From Paulinella micropora (Eukaryota; Cercozoa; Imbricatea; Euglyphida), in NCBI GenBank assembly GCA_009731375.1, contig BJOX01000016.1:1190130-1222163 (forward strand): 32,034 bases of DNA, given 5' to 3'. The notes beneath the pieces are model-generated. The model was not told the origin of the DNA, did not search any database, and saw only the letters and a list, made by a program, of their open reading frames with translations. A program made the translations under genes and the position numbers. Below, piece after piece: positions 21,555-30,112 of the stretch. Position 1 is the stretch's first letter. Every line of letters starts with the position of its first letter.

Positions 21555-22298
21555 GCTGATTGTTGTAATTCTACTCCATCCACCATCGCATCTTCGAGCT
21601 CACCTACTCCCTATACAGACGCACCTACTAGCTTTTTTTCCATTCTCAAGACTTACCCCGAGATCTCGTTCATCATGCTTATGCTTGCCATCTTCAACGG
21701 TGCGTGGTGCTCCTTGGATCCTACCTTAGCTTTGAAACTGGACCCAGAGCCGTTCAATGCGTCTAGCACTCAAATCGGGCTTGCCTTTTTTGCATCGGGA
21801 GTGGGGTGTTTTACTTTGTCGCTTATTCTCGGTTTTTCTCTGGACCGTCGCCCAACTGATCGCTTACTTCACTCAATAATATACCTTGGAGCAATAGTTG
21901 TGATTCTATCACTGTGGTTACTAGGTCCCTGCCCTTTGTTTCAGGATAGGTCTCGTGCTCGCTTGTTCTCATACGGGGTCGTGGCGCTCTCTCTTTTTGG
22001 GATCGGCGCTGGTAATGTGATGATAGCTGTGCCAGCTCTACCCGCCATGCTGGCCAAATTTTTCCCGCCTCGCGGGGTTCAACTTCAAGTCGCGCTGAAT
22101 GGTATGTGGGAAATATCCGTACAAGTTGGAAACTTGATTGGACCGCCCCTAGGAAGTGCTCTAGTCATGCTCAACGTGAAAAACACGCGCCTTTGCATCA
22201 GGGATGTGCTTAATTTCTGTTTCGGGTGCGCCGCAACTCTCATGTCTCTGATGTGTCTTTCCTCCTCATACTCTTCGCATGTTCGAACGCGTATATAG
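19494..22298 (+). CDS. MFS transporter, SLC18/SLC18B1-like, three exons, frame-broken
   Basis: Predicted 12-helix membrane transporter of the major facilitator superfamily, closest in motif pattern to vesicular amine/polyamine-like (SLC18) carriers; substrate unknown. Exon 1 is 19494-20320, exon 2 20790-20867 and exon 3 21328-22298. Intron 1 splits a Gly codon (phase 1, ACAG|GTATGT...TTGCAG|GT) and intron 2 is phase 0 (CTG|GTAAAC...CTTTAG|GTG). Joined across intron 1 and a one-base slip, the peptide reads GLGMATG-PLVGG-SIFDAG, the classic helix 5 motif C. Helices 1-5 lie at about 19885-20320, helix 6 at the exon 2/3 junction (FALPFL-VVAGFSALLG) and helices 7-12 at about 21663-22275. Motif A-like loops are SRVVDNYGA and GFSLDRR. 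The N-terminal tail (19614-19770) has two SDFE(R/K)IP repeats and an acidic dileucine-like ERIPLL. The frame changes at 19770-19773, 20800-20806, within (CTA)n at 21463-21556, and probably at 22258-22260. No ATG is in frame upstream of helix 1, so the 5' exon is missing or unrecognised. Confidence 0.82.
20321..20480. repeat. (GTAT)n microsatellite at the intron donor
   Basis: GTAT repeats with CATG and AACT interruptions beginning exactly at the GT of the donor site. Every repeat unit offers another GTATGT donor 4 bp downstream. Confidence 0.93.
20617..20767. mobile_element. CACAT-ended fold-back MITE, copy 1 (intron 1)
   Basis: A 151-bp near-palindromic element with termini CACATAAAA and TTTTATGTG, flanked by AAT (20614-20616 and 20768-20770). 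The arms pair almost completely (TTAGCTTCCCGGGGAAATTCC against GGAATTTCCCCGGGAAGCTAA) around a 9-nt centre. CACA-type ends with a 3-bp target duplication fit the CACTA/EnSpm (CMC) superfamily. There is no transposase, so it is non-autonomous. Confidence 0.85.
20885..21042. mobile_element. CACAT-ended fold-back MITE, copy 2 (intron 2)
   Basis: 158 bp, termini CACATAAAA and TTTTATGTG, flanked by ATG (20882-20884 and 21043-21045). It shares the whole palindromic body with copy 1, including GGTAATTACCC and TTCCCGGGGAAATTCC. It starts 17 bp after the intron donor. The different flanking triplets of the two copies show independent insertions rather than duplication of a segment. Confidence 0.85.
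21045..21250. mobile_element. Diverged relative of the family 1 element (intron 2)
   Basis: Terminal inverted sequences are TAGTTCTTAAG at 21055 and CTTAAGAAATAAGAACT at 21232-21248. Internal landmarks match family 1 in order: TTCTTAAGTAC, TAGCTCATTTGAAAGCTCCT with its hairpin partner, and AACAAAACGCTTTAAGCTATTGCTCGTT. Divergence is high, so the relation is likely but not certain. Confidence 0.55.
21463..21556 (+). repeat. (CTA)n repeat inside exon 3
   Basis: About 31 CTA units in the loop between helices 6 and 7 of the transporter. The upstream frame reads poly-Leu; the downstream frame, which leads into helix 7, reads poly-Thr followed by a Ser/Thr/Pro-rich linker. No GT dinucleotide occurs between 21342 and 21561, so the frame change cannot be explained by a GT intron before the repeat. 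Confidence 0.9.
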
Positions 22299-22480
22299 AG
22301 TTCTTTGATCGCAAGAAAAATGTAGACGCAAAGTGCTGCACAAAACCATGTGTTGACTGTGACTTATGCAAAGCCTACCACTCAATATTGAGCGAGCCAT
22401 CAACAGTGCAAAAGTCATTTATGAGAGCGCCCCTCAAGTTAGGTTCAACTTACCGGCTACCTACTGCCGCATTAAGTTAG
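22256..22480 (+). other. Probable continuation of the transporter C-terminus in another frame
   Basis: The annotated frame ends at TAG 22296-22298 in the middle of helix 12. Shifting by one base at the TTT of 22258-22260 gives CLFLLILFACSNAYIEFF, which completes a 24-residue helix and adds a Cys- and Lys-containing tail ending at the stop at 22478-22480. This is an inference from hydrophobicity and helix length. Confidence 0.5.
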
Positions 22481-23566
22481 TATCCCGTAAGTATTGTACA
22501 TGATCTGAGTCAACTTGAAGATGAAGCAAGAGCTCAGAGTGCCACCGGGCCGTTCCCCAGCTGCTACGGTTGTGAGGCAAGTGATGACATCCTCCTACTT
22601 ATCATTACTACTAATAGATAGTCATTGGTCCATTGAGTCGGCATCGCAGTCTGAGAGGTGCCGGCCGGCCCGGCCGCATCATAGGCCCGTGGATAAGGCC
22701 GGTACTACGTGACCCGGTGACTTTGTAGCTTCAATCATGGTACTGCGTGTAGCTTTTATATTATTGTCGACACTCAAGTTGATATTAATATACTACCGTG
22801 ATTTTCACGTAAGGTCGGACTCGGATTTAAATGTAAAAAGTTTGATAAGTTGAAAATTTCAAGTTTTTTTTTACTACAGTGACTTGAAAGGTTGGAGTCA
22901 AGTTGATTTCAAGCACAATTTAAAAAACTTTAATTTTTATCATCTAAAAGTTCGACTCCTCATCTGTACAAACTACTTCGAGTCATCTCACTGTAATCAT
23001 ACTATTAATACTGATTCACATCAGTATTAATATTAATATTAATACCTCAGGAGAAAAAATGACGTGACGGTGACTTGAAAAAAAAAAAAAAAAACTCGAC
23101 TTGAAAAAAAACTTAAGCAGTCACAGTTTGAGGTCATGCAGAGACCCGATGCATTTTCAAGTAGCGTCATATAGTATCATACTCGATGCACGGATCATCT
23201 TGGGGTCACCGGGTACAGCGTCGGTACGGGAGCCTGACTCAGAGTGAACGGTGCGCTGAGACTCGGCGGTCGGCCCGGGTTCAACTTCCGACTCGACGGT
23301 ATTAATATTAATACAATAAGCAGTAAAGCCTCCGAGTCGGACTGAGTAGTGAAGTTGGCTTGAATCGTTCAATCATACTAATAACTAGATGAAGATCATC
23401 TCGTTTTGAGACTGAGAGGAAAATCAAAATTGTCAACTTGGAAGTTGAATTAGACTAGCTAGTCTGTATTATTAATAATCACTGAGCAACTCATCAATAA
23501 CGTGATATCAATAATTTATACTGGCATGATTCAAAATATTATACTGTGATAATTCAGAAGTTCAAC
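22481..23566. other. AT-rich non-coding stretch with small palindromes
   Basis: No coding frame is convincing. It contains a perfect 12-bp-arm hairpin ATTAATACTGAT-TCAC-ATCAGTATTAAT at 23004-23031, more TATTAATATTAATA at 22783 and 23300, an 18-A run near 23077, and repeated short CAAGTTGA/TCAACTT motifs that would fold internally. It may be a decayed repeat element. A GC-rich CCGGCCGGCCCGGCCG island lies at 22662-22677. Confidence 0.5.
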
Positions 23567-23650
23567 TGTGAGTCATAATCATGATGGTGATGATGATGGT
23601 GATGGTGGTGATGATGGTGGTGATGGTGGTGATGATGCTGGTGGTGGTGG

Positions 23651-23682
<32 letters not shown>

Positions 23683-23704
23683 ATGACGATGCCTGTCTAA
23701 ACCG

Positions 23705-23741
<37 letters not shown>

Positions 23742-23772
23742 NNNNNNNNNNNCCCCCCCCCCCCCCCCCCCC
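23567..23772. repeat. (GAT/GGT)n then poly-C with an 11-N gap
   Basis: GATGGTGAT-type trinucleotides run to about 23690. C runs at 23704-23741 and 23753-23772 flank the N run at 23742-23752. His-rich and Pro-rich frames are translations of these repeats. Confidence 0.94.
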
Positions 23773-23883
23773 TTCTTCCTTCCTCTCTCTCTCTCTCACC
23801 TGATCACTGACGCTGAATCACTTGGATCCAAGGCAGGTAGCTATATATACATACACACATAACATTATATTATGTGGCTAGCC

Positions 23884-24017
23884 ACAAATTTGACGTGTTT
23901 TGCGGGCGAGCCGGGCCGACGAGCCCGCAAAAGGCCCGGCTCGCCCGCAAAACACGTCACATTTGGCGCGCCGCATATGTAGTTCTATCGGTAACCTGAC
24001 CACATTTGTGCAGGTGA
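23884..24017. mobile_element. GC-rich palindromic element (family 3), copy 3
   Basis: The best-preserved palindrome of the family. The left arm, ACAAATTTGACGTGTTTTGC onward to 23914, pairs with 23935-23966 (GCCCGCAAAACACGTCACAT). The flank GGCGCGCCGCATATGTAG, GGTAACCTGACCACATTTGTG is in inverse order to copies 1 and 2. A second GACCGATAA string at 24016 suggests a further inverted edge. Confidence 0.78.
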
Positions 24018-24085
24018 CCGATAATTATAGCTATAGATCTACACTGATTGAAATCTTCCTTAATTCCATACACTCACCCAAAGCA

Positions 24086-24116
<31 letters not shown>

Positions 24117-24117
24117 A

Positions 24118-24151
<34 letters not shown>

Positions 24152-24159
24152 GAGAGAGC

Positions 24160-24205
<46 letters not shown>

Positions 24206-24212
24206 GAGAAAG

Positions 24213-24248
<36 letters not shown>

Positions 24249-24365
24249 GGATGGATAGGTAGAAAGATAGGTATACATATATATATTATATATATAGGTA
24301 GATAGATAGATAAATAGATAGATAGATAGATAGATTGATAGATAGATAGATAGATAGATAGATAG

Positions 24366-24399
<34 letters not shown>

Positions 24400-24419
24400 A
24401 GATATACATACATATATAC

Positions 24420-24486
<67 letters not shown>

Positions 24487-24487
24487 T

Positions 24488-24567
<80 letters not shown>

Positions 24568-24602
24568 GTAGACCGACAGATAGATATACATACATGCATA
24601 CA

Positions 24603-24636
<34 letters not shown>

Positions 24637-24935
24637 CATACATACATACATACATACATACATACATACATACATACCTGCATGCATGCATGAATATGCA
24701 TACATGAATGTATGCATGCATGAATATGCATACATGAATACATGCATACATGCATGCATACATAAATACATAAATCCATCATCCATCCATCCATCCATCC
24801 GTCCGTCCGTCCGTCCGTCCGTCCGTCCGTCCGTATGTCCGTGCGTCCGTCCGTGCGTCCGTCCGTCCGTCCGTCCGTCCGTCCATCCATCCATCCATCC
24901 ATCCATCATCCATCCATCCATCCATCCATCCACAC
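24086..24935. repeat. Compound (GA)n, (GATA)n, (CATA)n, (CCAT/CCGT)n array
   Basis: (GA)n 24086-24213, (GATA)n to about 24590, and (CATA)n to about 24680. A tandem block with GCATGAATATGCATACATG follows at 24688 and 24719, then CCAT/CCGT repeats at 24776-24931. Long frames on both strands are repeat translations. Confidence 0.95.
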
Positions 24936-24985
24936 ATGCACACAGATCTATATAACAATATATTCCAATTTACCAATTCAAATTT

Positions 24986-25021
<36 letters not shown>

Positions 25022-25033
25022 TCCTTTCTTTCT
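24986..25033. repeat. (CTTT)n microsatellite
   Basis: About 12 TTTC units between short unique flanks. The flanks ACAATATATTCCAATTTACC (24954) and ACAATATAGATAG (25071) share a start, as do ACATCTACATAAC and GATCTATATAAC. Confidence 0.93.
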
Positions 25034-25076
25034 CGTACTCAAAGTTGAACGCATGCGGCCACATCTACATAACAAT

Positions 25077-25203
<127 letters not shown>

Positions 25204-25247
25204 CATGTACATAACAATTTACCAAATTTCAAACATGTTTGACCGGT

Positions 25248-25317
25248 CAACTCCACAAAGTGTGGTCAGGTTACCGATAAAAGTACATATCCTAGATATC
25301 TAGCATATGCGGCGCAC
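25248..25317. mobile_element. Family 3 fragment with a 13-bp palindromic insertion
   Basis: CTCCACAAAGTGTGGTCAGG, TTACCGATAAAAGTACATAT and GCGGCGCAC match the edge of family 3 copies. The other copies read ACATATGCGGCGCG; here CCTAGATATCTAG is inserted between two CATAT copies. The palindromic arms of the element are missing. Confidence 0.65.
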
Positions 25318-25379
25318 TCTTCTGCTCTTTCGTTCCTTCTTTCTATATATATAGCTATTTTCTTGTTACTGAGCTCTAG

Positions 25380-25512
25380 AGATCTATAGTCCCATATTCA
25401 GCAGGGTCTGGCGTCCCGTCGGCCGGGATGAAAGTGGATTATGAAGGCCGTAGCCACACACCATCTTGCATTTTTAGTACTTTGTTTAAGTTTTATTATT
25501 ATTAAATTGAAC
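25380..25512. repeat. Inverted copy of the 16410-16610 dispersed repeat
   Basis: GGCGTCCCGTCGGCCGGGA, then TTAGTACTTTGTTTAAG and TTTTATTATTATTAAATTG, leading directly into (CAA)n. It is the reverse complement of the blocks at 16410-16610, which adjoin (GTT)n. Confidence 0.75.
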
Positions 25513-25672
25513 AACAACAACAACAACTAGAACAACAACAACAACAACAACTAGAACAACAACAACATTGACAACAACAACAATAATAACAATAACAACA
25601 ACGCCAACAACAACAACAACGATAACAACAGCAGAACAACAACAACAAACAAACTTACAATAAAGTCAATAA
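25512..25672. repeat. (CAA)n array
   Basis: CAA/AAC repeats with GAA and AAT variants, the complement of the (GTT)n array at 16052-16409. Confidence 0.95.
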
Positions 25673-26376
25673 AACAACAACAAAAAAAAGCCCACATGGA
25701 TCCCGCACAACAAACATATTTACCTAGTTTACTAGATTTATCGGCCCGTTGACGCAGCTCACACCACCGAAATGTCATCTTTCATCACGTACAGCTTCAA
25801 TCGATGACAGGCATTTCTTTTTGGTAGATAATATGAAAGTCTGATCGAAAGGGGAGAAGAAGGAGAAGAAAAGACCTGATGACATTTCTGAAACTCTGCT
25901 AACACGCCGGCCCAGTTTCATGAGAAAGGCAGTGCGTACGAGAAATTGGAAATGATTTCGGTAAAATAATCGACATTTCTGTGGAAGAACTATCTACGAT
26001 TTTCGTCCATGATTCTCATCTCACGATTTTCGTCCATCTGATTCTCATCTCACGATTATCGTCCATCTGATTCTCATCGCACATCTTGCAAGAATCATGA
26101 GCGCCTTTTTTCTTGTCCTGACATATTTCGCCCAACAGCCTTGTTAATAGCTTACCAAAGTGGGAAAAAATTCAAACTGTCCCTTTTTCTTTTCTGGAAA
26201 TCTTCCTGGAAGCATAAAAAACACAAAGTTCTCGCGTTTTCTTTTATTTTCCCAAATGCAATGGTTAGCGTCATGCCATCTATCACTTCTACAAAGAACT
26301 TTGCAGGTACTCTTTGCTGTCCTATGTCTATCTGTTGCTAAGGGTCACCCCCTTAACTACTCAAGATGGGTGAAGC
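25673..26376. other. Non-repetitive stretch, no recognised gene
   Basis: About 700 bp of complex sequence. Short plus frames at 26141-26341 and 26160-26384 show no known domain and lack support. A TTTGCAG|GTAC string near 26305 could be a splice acceptor, but no exon can be argued. It includes the 29-bp tandem repeat at 25996-26080. Confidence 0.45.
25996..26080. repeat. 29-bp unit repeated three times
   Basis: ACGATTTTCGTCCATCTGAT and TCTCATCTC, three tandem copies; the first lacks 2 bp (CT) and the third has ACGATTATC and CGC variants. Confidence 0.9.
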
Positions 26377-26386
26377 AATACTAGTG

Positions 26387-26419
<33 letters not shown>

Positions 26420-26472
26420 AATTTGTAGTAGTAGTAGTAGTAGTAGTTACTATAGTAGTAGTAGTAGTAGTT
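26377..26472. repeat. (TAG)n array before the retrotransposon fragment
   Basis: TAG/GTA repeats with two short interruptions, running directly into the truncated retrotransposon 3' end. Confidence 0.95.
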
Positions 26473-26690
26473 GGAACTCAAAGCATATCTCTTAAGGATG
26501 CAAGAATCCTGACACTGCCTACGGGCCTAAAGAGGGCGTTGGACACCTCATCATCAGATGATACCTGAGTGTGGGACAAGTTCAGCGTTGATCACATCCT
26601 AAGCCGGAGTGTGGTTGGCCAAACCCCCTTGGGGAGTCACCTCGTGTCTACCAGCTTTTGCGAGTGCCACCGTTATATATAGTACTGAGT
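26473..26690 (+). mobile_element. Retrotransposon 3' end fragment
   Basis: Reading by eye, this is identical over 218 bp to 30073-30290. It starts in the last codons of the reverse transcriptase ORF (ELKAYLLRMQES, then stop) and continues through the 3' untranslated region to an N gap at TAGTACTGAGT. It is 5'-truncated, with (TAG)n on its left. Identity implies a very recent copy or duplication. Confidence 0.88.
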
Positions 26691-26995
26691 NNNNNNNNNN
26701 NNNNNNNNNNNNNNNNNNNNNNNNNNNNNNNNNNNNNNNNNNNNNNNNNNNNNNNNNNNNNNNNNNNNNNNNNNNNNNNNNNNNNNNNNNNNNNNNNNNN
26801 NNNNNNNNNNNNNNNNNNNNNNNNNNNNNNNNNNNNNNNNNNNNNNNNNNNNNNNNNNNNNNNNNNNNNNNNNNNNNNNNNNNNNNNNNNNNNNNNNNNN
26901 NNNNNNNNNNNNNNNNNNNNNNNNNNNNNNNNNNNNNNNNNNNNNNNNNNNNNNNNNNNNNNNNNNNNNNNNNNNNNNNNNNNNNNNNNNNNNNN
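26691..26995. other. Assembly gap (305 N) with predictable content
   Basis: The left flank matches up to 30290 and the right flank matches from 30680. If the two copies are collinear the gap should hold about 389 bp of AT-rich sequence like 30291-30679. Confidence 0.8.
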
Positions 26996-27154
26996 ATTTT
27001 ATTTTAATACTTTAATATTTTGATAATTTCTCATTACCTTTAATAACTTGAGACGTAGGTCACCATCTAGTTAAATCAATAGCTCTTGAGCTAACGATTT
27101 GTATGGATAGACCAGAGGTTAAATTGTTAACTTCATTAAACCGAAGGCCTAGGC
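26996..27154 (+). repeat. TAG-linked block R1, copy 1
   Basis: TTTAATAACTTGAGACGTAG, then GGTCACCATCTAG and GAAGGCCTAGGCCTAG, ending in (TAG)n. Copies are at 27324-27487, 28153-28277 and 30680-30843. Only one difference from the last is visible. The 12-bp palindrome AGGCCTAGGCCT marks the junction with (TAG)n. Confidence 0.88.
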
Positions 27155-27155
27155 C

Positions 27156-27193
<38 letters not shown>

Positions 27194-27262
27194 TATCTAA
27201 TATATATATACATATATATATATATTTGTTAATTCCATATATATTTATTATTATTGTTACTA

Positions 27263-27296
<34 letters not shown>

Positions 27297-27323
27297 TTTA
27301 TTTTAATATTTTTAATCTAAGTC
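27155..27323. repeat. (TAG)n, (TA)n and (TTA)n repeats
   Basis: (TAG)n to 27193, then AT-rich sequence with AATTCCATATATATTTATT and a TTA run. The same AT-rich lead is found before R1 at 30560-30679. Confidence 0.9.
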
Positions 27324-27530
27324 ATTTTATTTTAATACTTTAATATTTTAATAATTTCTCATTACCTTTAATAACTTGAGACGTAGGTCACCATCTAGTT
27401 AAATCAATAGCTCTTGAGCTAACGATTTGTATGGATCGACCAGAGGTTAAATTGTTAACTTCATTAAACCGAAGGCCTAGGCCTAGTAGTAGTAGGAGTA
27501 GTAGTAGTAGTAGCAGTAGTAGTAGTAGTG

Positions 27531-27562
<32 letters not shown>
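27324..27562 (+). repeat. Block R1, copy 2, plus (TAG)n
   Basis: Same block with TTTTAATAATTTC and GGATCGACC variants, followed by about 75 bp of (TAG)n. Confidence 0.88.
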
Positions 27563-27563
<1 letters not shown>

Positions 27564-27942
27564 TTTTGCGATTTGTGTAATACGTTCTGCTCTCCACTCT
27601 TATGTTGAAGCTGTAATTCGGGTTAAAACATAAATTTAACGCGGTTATGATTGCAAACACTGCATCATTATCGGGTTATTTTTATCGTTTTTCCTTTTGG
27701 CCGAATAAGAAAAAACAGTTACCCTTACTAGCCTAGCCTAGTAGTAGTTAAATCAAAAAAGCCTCGTGTTTTGCGATTTGTGTAATACGTTCTGCTCTCC
27801 ACTCTTATGTTGAAGCTGTAATTCGGGTTAAAACATAAATTTAACGCGGTTTTGATTGCAAACACTGCATCATTATCGGGTTATTTTATCGTTTTTCCCG
27901 TTGGCTGAATAAGAAAAAACAGTTACCCTTACTAGCCTAACC

Positions 27943-27945
<3 letters not shown>
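27562..27945 (+). repeat. Block R2, two tandem copies
   Basis: GTTTTGCGATTTGTGTAATAC through CAGTTACCCTTACTAGCCTA, at 27562-27741 and 27768-27945. The copies are about 97 percent alike by eye. A diverged third copy is at 31062-31215 (CTTTTGCGGTTTGTATCAT...GATCGGGTTATTTTTATCG). Each is next to (TAG)n. No ORF. Confidence 0.87.
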
Positions 27946-27980
<35 letters not shown>

Positions 27981-28000
27981 TAGTAGTAGTTGTAGTAGTT

Positions 28001-28070
<70 letters not shown>

Positions 28071-28078
28071 CAGTAGTA

Positions 28079-28152
<74 letters not shown>
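27946..28152. repeat. (TAG)n array
   Basis: About 200 bp of TAG repeat with TTG, CAG and AAG variants. Confidence 0.96.
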
Positions 28153-28153
<1 letters not shown>

Positions 28154-28277
28154 ATTATACTTAATAATTTGAGAAGTAGGTCACCATCTAGTTAAATCAA
28201 TAGCTCTTGAGCTAACGATTTGTATGGATGACCAGAGGTTAAATCTAAAGTTCATTAAATCGAAGGCCTAGGCCTAG
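28153..28277 (+). repeat. Block R1, copy 3
   Basis: Begins TAATTATACTTAATAATTTG, a 5'-shortened R1, and ends GAAGGCCTAGGCCTAG. Confidence 0.86.
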
Positions 28278-28321
28278 TAGTAGCAGTAGTAGTAGTGTAG
28301 TAGCAGTAGTAGTAGCAGTAG

Positions 28322-28393
<72 letters not shown>

Positions 28394-28453
28394 ATGTAGT
28401 AGTAGAAGTAGTATAGTAGTAGCAGCAGCAGCAGCAGCAGTAGCAGCAGCAGC

Positions 28454-28493
<40 letters not shown>

Positions 28494-28577
28494 CTAGTAC
28501 TAGTACTAGTAGTACTAGTAGTACTAGTAGTACTAGTAGTACTAGTAGTACTAGTAGTACTAGTAGTACTAGTAGTA

Positions 28578-28638
<61 letters not shown>

Positions 28639-28672
28639 TATTGTTGTTCCGGCAAAAAATTGGATTAGTACT

Positions 28673-28763
<91 letters not shown>

Positions 28764-28819
28764 AAGTAGTAGAAGTAGTAGTTGTTGTTGTTGTTCCGGC
28801 AAAACATTGGATTAGTACT

Positions 28820-28891
<72 letters not shown>

Positions 28892-28942
28892 CCGGCAAAA
28901 AATTTGATTAGTACTGTAGTAGTAGAAGTAGTAGTAGTAGTA
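28278..28942. repeat. (TAG)n with R3 blocks and a palindromic 9-mer array
   Basis: TAG and GCA repeats. (AGTACTAGT)n occupies about 28493-28575. Three copies of block R3 (TTCCGGCAAAAAATTGGATTAG then TACTG) lie at 28647-28673, 28794-28820 and 28890-28916, the latter two preceded by (GTT)n. Further R3 copies are at 30891-30917 and 30990-31016. Confidence 0.9.
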
Positions 28943-30112
28943 ATCACTACACAAACCATCTTAAATCACATCCAAAACCTCAAAGGCCCAGGAAGGTATG
29001 TACTTGCTCTATTTATTGACCTATCGAAAGCCTATGACACTATAGATCATGAAACACTGATCCATAAACTACGAAATAATATAAATTTTAGCGATAACAC
29101 CACTACCTTTTTTAAATCATACCTCACAAAACGATACCAAACAGTATTTACCCAATATGCTCGTTCTTATCCACGCAAGATCACACATGGGATCCCGCAA
29201 GGTAGCACACTCTCAACAACGCTCTTCATTCTATACATCAATGATATTATACTTTCACTAACACACGGGACAGTCTTTGCATACGCAGATGACACCACAC
29301 TTATCATTGCTGCTAAGAATAAAGAACAACTCCAAGAGCAAGCACAAACTGATACAACGAACCTTGTCCACTATTTCTACAGACATAACCTAGTACCCAA
29401 CCCCACCAAAACCACCTACACTATCTTCCACAAGCACGAACAGAAGGTGCAGCTCGACTTGACTATCGACGGCAAGAGGCTCCAACAAGAACGAAAGGTA
29501 AAAGTATTAGGTACAATCATCCAAAGCAACCTGTCCTTCCGTGAACATATACAATCTATTATATTCCGCCTTCAACCATTCGTCCAAATGTTTCGTTATG
29601 TGAACAGCCTACTTCCCACTCACATCCTCCTCCAACTTTACTATGCACATGTATACCCCCTACTTATGTATGGTATCTCTATATGGGGATCTGATGACTA
29701 CAACACCATTATACATCCACTCATTATCATCCAAAAACGTATAGTCCGTCTGATATGTCTCAAATCATGGAGAACACCTACCAAGCCTCTTTTTGCCAAA
29801 CTACGCTTACTCAACATACTTAACATGTATAAGTACAGCGTATGCATGGATGCACACTCCCTTATTTACCCAGCCTTCAAGGCTTTCCTTCCCCTTCACT
29901 ACAACAATATCCGACCAATCACAGCTGTTCATAACTACAACACTAGGCGGTCATCAAAGAAACACATGTACAACGACTCAACGACGGGTCAATACAGCAG
30001 AGCAGCACAAGCACAATGGGATAAGCTGCCAGAGCACCTAAGAGATATCTCATACAAAGTAGAATTCAAAAAGGAACTCAAAGCATATCTCTTAAGGATG
30101 CAAGAATCCTGA
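28943..30112 (+). CDS. Reverse transcriptase of a non-LTR retrotransposon, 5'-truncated
   Basis: About 389 codons without interruption. RT motif A is FIDLSKAYD (residues about 24-32 of this frame), motif B GIPQGSTLS (about 84-92) and motif C FAYADDTTL (about 112-120). Thumb-region motifs follow: KVLGTIIQSNLSFREHI, YPLLMYGISIWG and IIQKRIVRLIC. The C-terminal tail AAQAQWDKLPEHLRD...FKKELKAYLL is typical of L2/CR1/Jockey-type elements. The endonuclease domain and RT segments before motif A are absent. The frame runs upstream only into (TAG)n and has no ATG before the motifs, so this copy is 5'-truncated. All catalytic Asp residues (D in SKAYD, DD in YADD) are present. It cannot make a full protein alone but looks young. 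Confidence 0.93.
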   Translation: MTTQTILNHIQNLKGPGRYVLALFIDLSKAYDTIDHETLIHKLRNNINFSDNTTTFFKSYLTKRYQTVFTQYARSYPRKITHGIPQGSTLSTTLFILYINDIILSLTHGTVFAYADDTTLIIAAKNKEQLQEQAQTDTTNLVHYFYRHNLVPNPTKTTYTIFHKHEQKVQLDLTIDGKRLQQERKVKVLGTIIQSNLSFREHIQSIIFRLQPFVQMFRYVNSLLPTHILLQLYYAHVYPLLMYGISIWGSDDYNTIIHPLIIIQKRIVRLICLKSWRTPTKPLFAKLRLLNILNMYKYSVCMDAHSLIYPAFKAFLPLHYNNIRPITAVHNYNTRRSSKKHMYNDSTTGQYSRAAQAQWDKLPEHLRDISYKVEFKKELKAYLLRMQES

